Source: Methylocapsa palsarum (GTDB lineage: Bacteria; Pseudomonadota; Alphaproteobacteria; Rhizobiales; Beijerinckiaceae). From it: a stretch of DNA of 64,000 bases. The stretch's first letter is position 1; each line of letters begins with the position of its first letter. This document shows positions 1-8,705 of the stretch, piece by piece. Location of the stretch: NCBI RefSeq assembly GCF_900114285.1, contig NZ_FOSN01000003.1:62001-126000 (forward strand), in the 5' to 3' direction. The notes below the pieces were generated by a model. That model saw only the letters and a program-made list of their open reading frames with translations. It had not been told where the DNA came from and made no database searches. A program made the position numbers and the translations under genes.

Positions 1-2
1 AA

Positions 3-1094
3 AGCGGACCGGCTTCGATCGCGCTGCTCGCCTGGGATCATGCGACGGTCACGCATAATTCCGTCATCGATGCTGCGAGATGGGCGTATGTTCTGGGAAT
101 AAGCGTCATCGACAATTCGATGGCCCGGATCGAAACCAGGAGCGGCGTTTTCACCTACAATCGCGCGGATGATTGCGGAACCGAACGCACGATCTACGGC
201 CTTCGCGTCCCCGGCGCGGGCTTGTCGTCCGATTTCGGCTGCTGGTATAGCGCGGGAAGCCTCGGCGGCGACAATGTCACGCCCTCGCATCGGACAGTGG
301 AGCATCACAACGTCATCAACGGAGCCTGGTCGTCGAAATGGCCGACCACGCAGAGCGGATCGTTGACGCCGACGGGGTTCGACGGAGTTTCATGCTATTT
401 CGATTTGAACACATCGTTCGGGATCGATTTCTATCAGAACATTTGTTCCGGCAGCCAAAATCGGATGCTGCAATGGACCGGGATGTGGAACGACAGTTTT
501 CACGACAACATTTTCTATGCGAATTACACGCGCGGACTGCAGGCCACAGGCCGCGAGCCGCGGGTCGGAAACCTGATCATGTTGCCGGCAAAGCAGTTTA
601 CGACCGCCGGAACCTATTCGGGCGTTCAGCCCTGGGCGGTTTTTCAGAAGAACATCGTCTCGTTCAACATGAATGATCCCGCGAAACCCGCTTGGGTGGA
701 CGGATGGGGCGCCATTGCGGGGAACCCGGCGAACCTTGGGAAAAACTGGAGCCCTCGCGAGATTTCAACCGCAAGCAATCTCTACTACCGGGCCGACGCG
801 CCGCTCACGCATTTCGGGCAGTCGACGCCGTTCGAGGCGTGGCAGGCCGCGCCCGATGAACATACCGGCGCGACCCAGGATATCGGCTCAATCGTGCAGA
901 AGGATCCGAATTTCGCCGATACGAGCTGGCGCAGCCATCAGCTTTTCAAATCCAGCCCGAGCGAGGGATCCGTTTTGTGCGCCGATCGGACCCATGGCGA
1001 GCAGTATAGTCCCGCCTGCGCGCTGCCGGGCGCCTCGGCGTCGCCGGAGACGGGGTTCATGCTCTGGGATCCGACGACAGCGGGCGCGCATTAA
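3..1094 (+). CDS. Right-handed beta-helix (pectate-lyase-fold-like) protein, 3' part only
   Basis: The reading frame is open to the left edge, so the N-terminus and signal peptide are outside the window; about 363 codons are visible up to a TAA at 1092-1094. The first 40 residues alternate short hydrophobic strands with Asn/Asp/Ser turns (for example HNSVIDAARWAYVLGISVID), the look of parallel beta-helix rungs. The rest has paired cysteines (DDCGTERT, FGCWYSAGS, SCYFDL, NICSGS) and many aromatic residues, as in secreted polysaccharide-binding or polysaccharide-cleaving proteins. I see no catalytic motif. The substrate is unknown. A repeat element begins five bases after the stop. Confidence 0.6.
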   Translation, partial: SGPASIALLAWDHATVTHNSVIDAARWAYVLGISVIDNSMARIETRSGVFTYNRADDCGTERTIYGLRVPGAGLSSDFGCWYSAGSLGGDNVTPSHRTVEHHNVINGAWSSKWPTTQSGSLTPTGFDGVSCYFDLNTSFGIDFYQNICSGSQNRMLQWTGMWNDSFHDNIFYANYTRGLQATGREPRVGNLIMLPAKQFTTAGTYSGVQPWAVFQKNIVSFNMNDPAKPAWVDGWGAIAGNPANLGKNWSPREISTASNLYYRADAPLTHFGQSTPFEAWQAAPDEHTGATQDIGSIVQKDPNFADTSWRSHQLFKSSPSEGSVLCADRTHGEQYSPACALPGASASPETGFMLWDPTTAGAH

Positions 1095-1099
1095 GGCTC

Positions 1100-1214
1100 G
1101 AGCGCTTTCCGATCGCATGAAATCATGCGATCGATCAGACATCGCTCCAGCGTCAAAGGCTTGCGCATATTCTTATCGATTGGATTGATTCAATCCGATC
1201 GGACTATGCTCTAA
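1100..1214 (-). repeat. Two-hairpin dispersed element, copy A
   Basis: First full copy of the dispersed element, in the orientation GAGCGCTTTC hairpin, then linker, then GCGCATATTC hairpin. It sits between the converging 3' ends of the beta-helix gene and the broken AraC gene, where it could also act as a bidirectional terminator. Confidence 0.85.
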
Positions 1215-1316
1215 GGCGTCTTCGCCAACAGGTGGGCGTGCGTGGGAGATTCGAGGCCTGTAGCGCCCACCGAAGACTTTTTCTCCGTTCGGATGGGCGA
1301 AGCATGGAGCGGCAAT

Positions 1317-2304
1317 CTATCGGCGGAGTCGATACTCGCGTGGAGCGCAGCCGAAGTGTTGTTTGAACGAGCGGCAGAAGTGTGAGGAATCGTTAAACCC
1401 CCACCGGAACGCGATATCCGAAATGCGGTCGCCGGCATGTCTTGGGTCGGTCATTTCTTTCGCGCAATGTTCGAGCCGGCGCCGCCACACATAACGCATG
1501 AGCGACGTTCCCTCCTCGCCAAACAGGTCGTTGAGATAGCGCGCCGAGAGGCCTGCCTGCCGTGCGATCATGGAGGTGTTGAGGCCGCATTCGGCAAGGC
1601 GCTGTTCAAGCAACGCCTTGATGCGAAACATTGACGCCGACCGACTTCGCGACAAGGTGAAATTCGTCGGCCGAACCGAAGCCAGGGCCAGCGTCACCAG
1701 ATCGAGCGCCGGATCGGCGATCGCCGCGGACTCTTGCGGCGTGAACGCGCCGGCGCGCAGGCCAGAGGCGCGCATGAAATTCGACGCGACCGCTCCGACG
1801 CCCTTGGAGCCGGAAATGCTGAGCGCGGCGCAATGTTCGACCCCCGCCATCCGGGTTTTGAGCACCGGCCGGGGTATCGACAAAAGGAGCTTGGAATAAT
1901 CTCCGACAATGGATTCGATGCGGCCGCGTCATGTCATAAAAGGTCATGTCGCCGGGCAGAAGGACCGCCTCTTTCCCATCCTGCTCCAGAACATAATGAC
2001 CGGACAGCAGGACAACGGCCAGATAGACGTCATGGCTGGGAAGCTGTGGCTCCACGCCGCGGCGCTCAAGCTCGACGCCGTTCGAATGAACGATCGACAA
2101 ACGCAGATTATCCCATGAATGGATCGTTATCTCCTGGGACAGAAACTGTCTTGTCGGCGAGACGACTTCGATATCGGCGTATTCCCGGCAGATGACGTCG
2201 CGCAGCCAGCCGGCGCGATCGGCGACGGGTACGTCGTTTGTGGAGAACCGCAAAGGCGCCGCCGACTCCCGAGGCGCTGTCTTAAGGGGGAGGGGAGCGT
2301 TCAT
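1317..2304 (-). pseudogene. AraC-family transcriptional regulator, frameshifted
   Basis: The N-terminal half is an AraC-binding-like ligand domain (LLPGDMTFYDMTRPHRIHC) read from an ATG at 2304 with AAGGAAG eight bases upstream. The C-terminal half, with two helix-turn-helix motifs (TSMIARQAGLSARYLNDLF and ISDIAFRWGFNDSSHFCRSF), is in another frame. Removing one C near 1905 (minus strand) joins the halves as RIHC-GDYSKLLLSIPRPVL, which fits the family pattern of this region. Both halves are otherwise intact, so the break is recent or a sequencing error. The gene diverges from the membrane protein at 2500, a common target arrangement for AraC proteins. If the frameshift is real, the DNA-binding domain is lost. 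Confidence 0.8.
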
Positions 2305-2499
2305 GAGCGGCTTCCTTGCGAACGGACGGCTTCGGGTATGTTGCTCTGACAGCCGCGCTCCCGCAACAGCCGCCACAGTCAAGTTTTTGTTCCGCCCCGC
2401 GCATGTGGCGCCGGGCGAAGAGAGCTAGACTGAGGTCGTTCGCGAGGGTCCGAAGCGGCCGCGCGCAAAGCTTTGTTCGATAAAACATCGGGAGCGAAA

Positions 2500-3003
2500 A
2501 TGCCTCAAGACTCCAGACATGCCGGCAATGTGACGCTGTTGCGCGGCGCCTGCCTCTGGCTATTGGCCGCGCTGGTCCTCGCATGGTGCCTTGTTGGATT
2601 GGCTTTTGGTCTGCCGGTCTTGAAGGAGATCTTCCCCGGTAAATTCTCGCGCGTGCTTCAGGCGCATCTCGACTTTCTGGTCATGACCGCGCTGATCCTT
2701 GGTTTTTATGCAGCGAAGACGCCGCTGCCCTGGCATGTGCGCTGGGCGATGGTTGTCGGGGCTTTCACAAATTCCAGTCTGTTTCTTTTGCAGGCCGTCT
2801 TTCCGGTCGTGGACAGTCCGGCGCCTCCGAGCGGCGCGATCTACACGGTCTTTTTTCTTTATCTCATGGCCAGCCTTCTGCTCACAAGCTACGGCTTCGG
2901 CAAGGCGGCGGTCATCGTCTTCCGCTCGACGTTCGAGGCGTCGCCGGGAGTGGCCTCAAACGAGGACTCGCGTGAGCGTTCACATTCCGCTTCCGAAGCT
3001 TGA
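2500..3003 (+). CDS. Small four-helix membrane protein of unknown function
   Basis: This is a 167-residue protein with four predicted membrane segments (around residues 17-40, 58-78, 88-105 and 115-140). The ATG at 2500 follows GGGAG at a good distance, and the upstream in-frame TTG has no such site. The second helix contains AHLDFLVMTALILGFYAAK, where a His-Asp pair is followed by a long hydrophobic run. The layout loosely recalls the four-helix HabA/styrene-oxide-isomerase group, but that is only a resemblance. The soluble C-terminal tail is acidic and Ser-rich. It is divergent from the AraC pseudogene and may have been its target. Confidence 0.65.
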   Translation: MPQDSRHAGNVTLLRGACLWLLAALVLAWCLVGLAFGLPVLKEIFPGKFSRVLQAHLDFLVMTALILGFYAAKTPLPWHVRWAMVVGAFTNSSLFLLQAVFPVVDSPAPPSGAIYTVFFLYLMASLLLTSYGFGKAAVIVFRSTFEASPGVASNEDSRERSHSASEA

Positions 3004-3082
3004 AAACTGGTTTCGTCCTTGAGCGGCTGGAGCTCTTGCTCCCGACAACCGCCCGCGTCTTCGCGAGCCGGGATTGGCGGCG

Positions 3083-4165
3083 TCAGCCCTTCTTGTCCTC
3101 TTTCATGTCGCCCTTTTTCTTGTCGCCCTTGGTGAACAGGAAGGGCGCGACATCGGCGACGCCCGGCGCCCGCACGATGACGAAAGGCGTCGGACGGCAA
3201 ACCGCCATTGCCGAGAGTCCGACGCGCGCCGTCAAGAGCCCGTTCAGGACGCCTTCGCCGAGCCGCGCCGAAATTCTCGCGGCGATGCCATGGCCGAGGA
3301 ATTGTTGCAGGATGCTGTCGCCGGCCGCCATGCCGCCGGTGATCGCGATATGGGCGCCGATCGAGCGGAGCACCTTGAGGAAGCCGAGAAATCCGGGCTT
3401 TCCGCCGTAGATCACCGAGATGCGGCGAATCAGCTGGATCGCCTGCGCGATCACGAAAATCACGTCGATGATCGCGCGCGGGGCGAGCGCCGTCACGACC
3501 GAGACGCGTTTGGCCGCCGACGCGATCTCCTGGCGCACCTGGCGGTCGAGCGGTTCGACGAGGGTGCGCTCGGCGATGTCGATGAGGTCGCTGCCGTCGA
3601 CGATATCCCGGCTGAGTTCGCGCAACTGCGCACGGGCGACGGACGCGTCGGGACGCTCGGCGTAGAGATCCGATAATTCGCGGACCAGCCGGCGCGCGTC
3701 CTCGAAATCGTCGGCCTCCCGCGCTCGTGCGAGGCCGATGTGAAGCTCGGCGATACGGCGTTGCCGGTTGACCGCGCTAAATTCGCGGGCGGCGAGAACG
3801 AAGCAGGCGAGCGCCGCGATCCCCGCCAGCACAAGGCCGATGAGTCCGAGAGCCGGCGCGCGCGCGAAAAGATCGTCGATCAGGTGAGTGATCCAAAGCC
3901 CGGCGGCGAGGGAGACGAGGCCTCCGATCGCAGACCAGAAGGCGCCGCTCCAGGACATCGCCATACGAGCGAAGACGCCCTTTTTCTGCGCCTTCTCGAT
4001 CGCCGCCTCGTCCAGATCGAGGGCGGTGATGGCCTCGATTTCGGCCTCGAAAGGGTCGTGCGTGGATTCGATCACCACCGGCTGGCGAGGCGTCGCCTCG
4101 CCCTGGTTGAGGTTGAGCTCGTCGAGGCGGAATGCGCGCGGCGGGCGTTTCTGGTCAGGCGTCAC
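3083..4165 (-). CDS. ycjF: YcjF family membrane protein (TIGR01620/DUF697)
   Basis: This 360-residue partner of YcjX has two membrane helices (AFWSAIGGLVSLAAGLWI and ALGLIGLVLAGIAALACF), a helical middle section, and a C-terminal DUF697 region with a further hydrophobic stretch. The family in enteric bacteria belongs to an envelope-stress or phage-shock-linked pair whose biochemical role is unknown. I chose GTG at 4165 because GGAAAGGG lies eight bases upstream; a TTG at 4183 is possible. It follows ycjX with about 45 bases between them, so the two are probably one operon. The tail is a run of Lys and Asp (TKGDKKKGDMKEDKKG). Confidence 0.85.
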   Translation of the reverse strand: MTPDQKRPPRAFRLDELNLNQGEATPRQPVVIESTHDPFEAEIEAITALDLDEAAIEKAQKKGVFARMAMSWSGAFWSAIGGLVSLAAGLWITHLIDDLFARAPALGLIGLVLAGIAALACFVLAAREFSAVNRQRRIAELHIGLARAREADDFEDARRLVRELSDLYAERPDASVARAQLRELSRDIVDGSDLIDIAERTLVEPLDRQVRQEIASAAKRVSVVTALAPRAIIDVIFVIAQAIQLIRRISVIYGGKPGFLGFLKVLRSIGAHIAITGGMAAGDSILQQFLGHGIAARISARLGEGVLNGLLTARVGLSAMAVCRPTPFVIVRAPGVADVAPFLFTKGDKKKGDMKEDKKG

Positions 4166-4210
4166 AGGAAAAGCCCTTTCCAAGTTCGGGTAGGTTTGTC
4201 GCCCAAGGAG

Positions 4211-5707
4211 TCAGGTCAGTTTGTCGCCAAGGAGGTACTGCAGCGCGCGGTCCATCCGAATATGGGGTGGGGGCAGCAAGGTTCCATCCGGAGCTCTCCT
4301 TGGCGGCGGCGGACGAAAGCGGACGAACCGGTAGTCGATTTCGTTGGCCATGATTGCGAGGGGTTCGCCGAGAAGGATCGCTTGCGGATCGCGTGGCAAT
4401 TCGCCTGGAAAAATCGCGGCTTCCGACTTTCCGTCGAAAACTTCATCGCCGATACGCTCCTGATCGAGAGGCGTGCCGATGACGGCTTCCATGGGGGCTT
4501 GGCCGAAGCCGTTGACTTTTGCTTCGCGGGTCGCGCGAACCGCGGCGAGCGCGATGACGTCCACCTCCGCGCCGATCGTCTCGACGCGGGCGATCGCGCG
4601 GGCGGTGATGAGCCGCAAGATCGCCTCGAGCCTGTCGTGGCTGGTGTGGTGCAAATGATCCGCCTTGGTCGCGGCGAAAAGGATTTTGTCGATCCTTGGG
4701 CGGAACAGGTTCATCAGGAAACCGCCTCGCCCGACCCGGAAGGCCGTCAGCACATCTGTGATTGCGACTTCGAGATCGCGGATCGCGGCCGGCCCGGCAT
4801 TCAGCGCGGACAGCGCGTCGACGAGAACGATCTGGCGGTCCAGTCTGGCGAAATGATCCTGAAAAAACGGCCTGATCACGTGCGTCTTGTAGGCCTCGAA
4901 GCGTCGCTCCATCATCCCCGCGAGGGAATCGGGGGCGTAGACGGCGCCCTCGTCGACGGCGAGCGGCGCGAAGGTGAGCGCCGGGGATCCTTCGAGGTCG
5001 CCTGGCATGAGGAAACGGCCCGGCGGCAGACTGGAGAAACTATATTCGTCGGCGCGGCAGGCGCGAAGGTATTGCGTGAAGAGTTCGGCCGCGCGGCGGG
5101 CGTCTTCCTCGCTTGCCTTGGCGATCGGCGTCGAGGCTCCGGCGAACTCGCGCCATTTCGTCGACAGCGGGGCCCGCGCGGCGGTGGCCGATGCTATAAA
5201 GGTTTCGCGCGACCATTGAGCGAAGGACTTATTGAGCAGCGGCAGATCGAGCAGCCATTCCCCCGGGTAATCGACAATGTCGATCGCCAGCGATTGGGGC
5301 CCCGGACGAAAGCCGCCTCTTGATTCGAAATCGAGGCGCAGACGGAGTTCGGATATCCGGCGCGTCGATTGCGGCCAATGCCGCCCTTCCGGGCCGCTGC
5401 TTCCGCCGCTGAGCGCGGCGGCATGCTCTTCATAGGCGAAGCGAGGGACGGCGTCGTCGGGTTGCGGCTCCAGGGAGCCTGCGCTGAGGCGTCCTTCCGC
5501 CCGCACCCTGAACACCGGCAAAGCATTGCGCTGCGCCCCTCGCGCCGCGGCCTTGGTTAAATGTTCGATCAGCGCCGTGATGAAAACGGTCTTGCCTGCG
5601 CGCGACAGCCCGGTGACGCCCAGCCGGACATGCGGACCGACGGCGTATTCAAGCAGGTTCTGCGCTGCGGCGCGGGCTTCAAAGAAAAGGTCGGAAATGA
5701 GCGCCAA
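4211..5707 (-). CDS. ycjX: YcjX-like P-loop GTPase/ATPase (DUF463)
   Basis: This 498-residue protein has a Walker A motif GLSRAGKT at residues 33-40, a Walker B/DxxG-like AIDIVDYPGEWL and a late TKADH that resembles a G4 guanine-specificity motif. This arrangement defines the YcjX family, which was described as an ATPase and later shown to have GTPase-like structure. The only usable start is TTG at 5707; the preceding sequence has no in-frame ATG or GTG. A dispersed two-hairpin element lies 46 bases upstream, inside what should be the 5' leader. It works with YcjF encoded just downstream, probably at the inner membrane. Confidence 0.88.
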   Translation of the reverse strand: MALISDLFFEARAAAQNLLEYAVGPHVRLGVTGLSRAGKTVFITALIEHLTKAAARGAQRNALPVFRVRAEGRLSAGSLEPQPDDAVPRFAYEEHAAALSGGSSGPEGRHWPQSTRRISELRLRLDFESRGGFRPGPQSLAIDIVDYPGEWLLDLPLLNKSFAQWSRETFIASATAARAPLSTKWREFAGASTPIAKASEEDARRAAELFTQYLRACRADEYSFSSLPPGRFLMPGDLEGSPALTFAPLAVDEGAVYAPDSLAGMMERRFEAYKTHVIRPFFQDHFARLDRQIVLVDALSALNAGPAAIRDLEVAITDVLTAFRVGRGGFLMNLFRPRIDKILFAATKADHLHHTSHDRLEAILRLITARAIARVETIGAEVDVIALAAVRATREAKVNGFGQAPMEAVIGTPLDQERIGDEVFDGKSEAAIFPGELPRDPQAILLGEPLAIMANEIDYRFVRFRPPPPRRAPDGTLLPPPHIRMDRALQYLLGDKLT

Positions 5708-6088
5708 GTGTCGGTCCCGGTGGTTTTCGAAAAGGAGAGTTTGGGTTGTCTAGAGCATATTCCGATGGGATTGAATCAATCCGATCGACAAGAATATGCT
5801 TAAGCTTTCGACTCTGGAGCGATTTCTGATCGATCGCATGACTGCATGTATCGGAAAGCGCTCGAGCGCAAATTTGGTTCAGATTGAATCGATCCGACGG
5901 GAGAACGCTCTGATCCGCGCGGCTTTGGACTGAGATCGCGTCGCGGCGTCGTGGCGGCATTATAAATTCATTTATGATCAATAACTTGAGAGTTTTTTGG
6001 CGCTATTGAGCAATCATAGGGAGATCAAAAACGAGCCGCGTAAGCGCCGGTCGTGAAAAAGCCGCCGCCGCCGCGGGCGCGCCGGCTT
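5708..6088. other. Intergenic region with repeat copy B and an AT-rich palindrome
   Basis: No gene is supported here. It holds dispersed element copy B (5753-5863) and then an AT-rich stretch containing the 14-base perfect palindrome ATAAATTCATTTAT at 5962-5975. The AT content around 5955-6030 is clearly higher than in the flanking genes. Since ycjX reads leftward from 5707, its promoter must lie inside or beyond the repeat, possibly at the AT-rich stretch. Confidence 0.6.
5753..5863 (+). repeat. Two-hairpin dispersed element, copy B
   Basis: Full copy in the orientation GAGCATATTC hairpin, linker, GAGCGATTTC hairpin. The inner arms are TGGGATTGA/TCAATCC and GATCGCATGA/TGCATG. It is preceded by CTAGAGC. 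It lies 46 bases upstream of the TTG start of ycjX, so it may be transcribed as part of the ycjX leader. Confidence 0.85.
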
Positions 6089-7156
6089 TCAGGGAGGAGG
6101 CGGCGCGGGGGCCTGAAGGGCTGCGGTTCGAGCCGCCTCCAGCGCCACGGCCTGATCGATGAGGTCTTTGCGAACCGACAATGGTCCGATTTCCACTCCG
6201 GCCATATTGCGCATTAGAAGCGGAAGGTTCGTTCCCGGCGTTCCATCTCGGGAAAAGAGATTCAAATCTTCGTCTGGACTGGACGCCAGCCCTTCGATCG
6301 CCCTTATGGCGTAGTTCAGGAGCCTTTGACCTTCGCTCGGGCAGGGAGCGCCGCGCGTCTCCGGAGGCCCGGGCGAATCAAAAAGTTCGATCTTGATGGG
6401 CGCGTGGTCCAGCGCGCGTTCCCCCATGCCGACCGCTATTTCGGGCGCGCGCATCAAGCTGACCGTCCGGGTCGGCACTCTGGAACGGTAGAAGGTTGAC
6501 GCCGTCTTGTTGGCGGGCTTCTCCGCGCTTGCGGCCCGGCTGCCGGTGAAGCCCGGCCGGTGCGAGGCCAGCCATCGCGCGCGGAGCGTGTTGCCGATCC
6601 CGCGCGTTGCGATCCAGGTGAGGGAGGCGGTCTTCGAGACGTTTCGTTGAGCTTTGGCGCGATTGCCGAGGAAGACAGCTGATTCGCATTGCGCTGGGGC
6701 CCAACGGGAAAGGATCGCCTTCGCCGAATGCAGCCCGTAGTTGAGATAATAGCGGCGCAGCAGCATGGCCGCGACAATCGCGCCTTCCGAGGCTGAGGCG
6801 AAAGCGACGTGCCCTTCGGCGTCGGCCGCGAGTTCTCCCGTCCAGCCGGCCCGCTTCACGCACCAGTAATTGTTGAGCTTGACGCATCGCGGGACATTGG
6901 GGACATCGTCGGCAAGGGCCGCATCATGAGGAAACGTCAGATTGTCCGCCGACTGAGCTTTCCAGTTGCTCACCGAGCGGTCGGCTGGCCGGAACACCGG
7001 GAGAGCCGCCGCGGGAGGCGGCTGTTGCAAGACCTCCCCCGCAACGGCGCCGATGCCGCTGGCGCCGCCCGGCGCGCCGGCCTCGGACAAGCCGGGCCAT
7101 TCGGCCGGGCCGCCGCTTATCGCCGCGAGCGCCAGGGCGAAGATCTCGGGACTCAT
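6089..7156 (-). CDS. Unrecognised protein with a possible phage-P5-like domain
   Basis: I do not recognise a named family. The 355-residue product starts with a Gly/Ala/Pro-rich stretch, then has a conserved-looking core at residues 88-155: CVKLNNYWCVKRAGWTGE, then HVAFASASEGAIVAAMLL, then GLHSAKAILSRWAPAQC. The spacing (N..W..G.., ..F.S...GA.....LL..Y....GL.S...I..RWAP) recalls the domain of phage structural protein P5 and related cell-wall proteins; this is a pattern match by eye only. Four cysteines lie in or near the core. The tail ends in ALQAPAPPPP. There is no clear signal peptide. It could be cotranscribed with ycjX downstream. Confidence 0.55.
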   Translation of the reverse strand: MSPEIFALALAAISGGPAEWPGLSEAGAPGGASGIGAVAGEVLQQPPPAAALPVFRPADRSVSNWKAQSADNLTFPHDAALADDVPNVPRCVKLNNYWCVKRAGWTGELAADAEGHVAFASASEGAIVAAMLLRRYYLNYGLHSAKAILSRWAPAQCESAVFLGNRAKAQRNVSKTASLTWIATRGIGNTLRARWLASHRPGFTGSRAASAEKPANKTASTFYRSRVPTRTVSLMRAPEIAVGMGERALDHAPIKIELFDSPGPPETRGAPCPSEGQRLLNYAIRAIEGLASSPDEDLNLFSRDGTPGTNLPLLMRNMAGVEIGPLSVRKDLIDQAVALEAARTAALQAPAPPPP

Positions 7157-7209
7157 CCACCTGCCTCTTTGAAGGGAGGGCTAAGCAACATCTGTTTCGC
7201 TTTCGATGT

Positions 7210-7728
7210 TCAGGAATTGGACAATGTCGCGAGCGTCACGAAACGGTCAAGCCATCCAGGACATGACGCCGCGTCGCTCCAATCCTCGCAGGCGAAATCG
7301 ATGACCGCAAGGCAGGGCGCGGGAAAATGTCTGCGAATGGCGGCGAGGCTCCCGGCGTCGCCGTCGCTCGCCCTGGCGCTGGCGAACTCGCCAAGGGCGG
7401 GATTGTGCGCCACAATCAGCAGGCTTTTTACGCCGCTGGGCGTTTTGGCGAGGACGCCGTCGATGGCGCTCACGGCCGCATTGTAGAGCGAGGGTTCGGA
7501 CCAGCGGGCGACGGGCTTCGGAATCTGCTGTTCGACGATGTCGAGCGTCTCACGCGTGCGGAAGGCCGGCGAGAATAAAATGCGGTCTGGCGAAAGTCTC
7601 GACGTGCGCAAATATTCCCCCATCCGGGCGGCGCCAGCGCGTCCGGACGGCGTCAGAGGCCGCAGAAGATCTCCGCCGGTGGCGTAGGTCGCAGCCTCGG
7701 CGTGTCGCAGAAGAAGGAGCCGAAGCAT
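7210..7728 (-). CDS. SixA-like histidine phosphatase
   Basis: The 172-residue product begins MLRLLLLRHAEAA, placing the phosphate-accepting His of the RHA motif close to the N-terminus as in SixA, a phosphohistidine phosphatase of about 160 residues. A second conserved His lies in IVAHNPALGEFA. The conserved LTPSGRAGAARMGEYL and RILFSPAFRTRETLDIV segments match the family. I prefer the ATG at 7728 because it puts the motif where SixA has it; an in-frame ATG at 7785 would add 19 residues with no resemblance to the family. The likely role is removing phosphate from His-containing phosphotransfer proteins, but this branch also contains uncharacterised phosphatases. Confidence 0.85.
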   Translation of the reverse strand: MLRLLLLRHAEAATYATGGDLLRPLTPSGRAGAARMGEYLRTSRLSPDRILFSPAFRTRETLDIVEQQIPKPVARWSEPSLYNAAVSAIDGVLAKTPSGVKSLLIVAHNPALGEFASARASDGDAGSLAAIRRHFPAPCLAVIDFACEDWSDAASCPGWLDRFVTLATLSNS

Positions 7729-7964
7729 GGACAAATCGGGGCAAGATTTCGGGATCGCCGTCTCAAGGCTTGCGTCCTTTTTCATACTTTTGGCGCATTA
7801 AACAAGGGCTTCACCCTTTTCACGCGCTTTCACCACCCAGATGCGTCGAAACGAGGCGAGCGGAGCGCCAGGATTTCGACATTCAGGGTTTCAGAAGAAA
7901 GCGCACAGCGCCGGCAATGTAAATCGGACCAGCCTGGACGGCGTATGCCGAGGCGGCGGGCTGG

Positions 7965-8076
7965 GCATAGTCCGATTGGGTTGAATCAATCCAATCGAGA
8001 AGACTATGATCAAGCTTTTGACTCTGGAGCGATTTCTGATCAATCGCATGACTTCATGCGATCGGAAAGCGCTCTA
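7965..8076 (+). repeat. Two-hairpin dispersed element, copy C
   Basis: Full copy with outer arms GCATAGTC and GACTATG, a paired change relative to GCATATTC/GAATATGC in copy E, so the stem is kept although the bases differ. Its right end, CGCTCTAGA, contains the stop codon of the phasin gene on the opposite strand (8074-8076). Confidence 0.87.
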
Positions 8077-8484
8077 GACTTTTCTCACCGAATCGGAAAA
8101 TCGTTCGACATTAGAGACTGCCGATTGGCCGACTTCCTCAGCCGAGCGAATGGCCGTGCTCACGGATTTCAACCAGGCTTCCTGATAGGATTTCGTTATT
8201 TCCAAAGGCAAGGTTGACATCAATTCGCCCAGGCGGCGGGTGTATTGACCTGCGTGCTCGAAGGCTTCCTTGACGAAATTGGTCTGTATTGTGACTATTT
8301 CCTCGACGCCGTGAGCGCCGCGGAGTTTTTCCAGGGTCTGAGTGGCGTGTTCAAACGATTCTTTTGACATCTGCGCCACTTCGCCGGCAAACGCCTGTAA
8401 GTTTTTCGTTGTTGCAGCCATTCCGGAAACGGCTTCTTCCATCCCGGTTTTTCCGGCCGATAGCCGTTCGTCTTGCTGGGTCAT
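8074..8484 (-). CDS. Phasin family protein
   Basis: This 136-residue, highly helical protein has no signal or membrane segment. The pattern of amphipathic helices (NLQAFAGEVAQMSKESFEHA, IVTIQTNFVKEAFEHAGQYT, GELMSTLPLEITKSYQEAW) is that of phasins, which coat polyhydroxyalkanoate granules in alphaproteobacteria and help organise them. Its ATG follows GGAG. The stop codon falls exactly on the end of repeat copy C, so the repeat directly follows the coding region. The product suggests that the cell stores PHA, although no PHA synthase gene is in the window. Confidence 0.85.
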   Translation of the reverse strand: MTQQDERLSAGKTGMEEAVSGMAATTKNLQAFAGEVAQMSKESFEHATQTLEKLRGAHGVEEIVTIQTNFVKEAFEHAGQYTRRLGELMSTLPLEITKSYQEAWLKSVSTAIRSAEEVGQSAVSNVERFSDSVRKV

Positions 8485-8574
8485 CAGGCGTTACTCCGTT
8501 GCAATCAACCCGGATACGTTGCCACTCCCCTTATTGAACGAACAAGTTGCTCTTCAGTTCCTTCGCTCTTGCGA

Positions 8575-8648
8575 GATCCTTTGCTGTCCCAAGGATCCTT
8601 TGTCGTCCCAAGATCCCTTTGCCGGAGGAGATCCTTTACCGTCCCGAG
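8575..8648. repeat. Four imperfect 18-19 bp tandem units upstream of the phasin gene
   Basis: Units begin GATCCTTTGCTGTCCCAAG, GATCCTTTGTCGTCCCAA, GATCCCTTTGCCGGAGGA and GATCCTTTACCGTCCCGAG. They lie between the end of alaS and the start of the phasin gene, so they are in the phasin promoter or leader. No open frame uses them. Confidence 0.8.
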
Positions 8649-8705
8649 CGGCTTTAAAGCTTGTCGAACTTAAGGGTTTGGATCCTGGCTTTGCGCGAGC
8701 CTCCG

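Noticed and set aside
3740-5323. A 527-codon plus-strand frame opposite ycjX and ycjF
   Set aside because: Crosses both genes and the gap between them without any recognisable motif; the minus-strand proteins have a Walker A motif and membrane helices.
5679-5981. A 100-codon minus-strand frame over repeat copy B
   Set aside because: It is mostly the translated dispersed element; similar frames appear at each copy.
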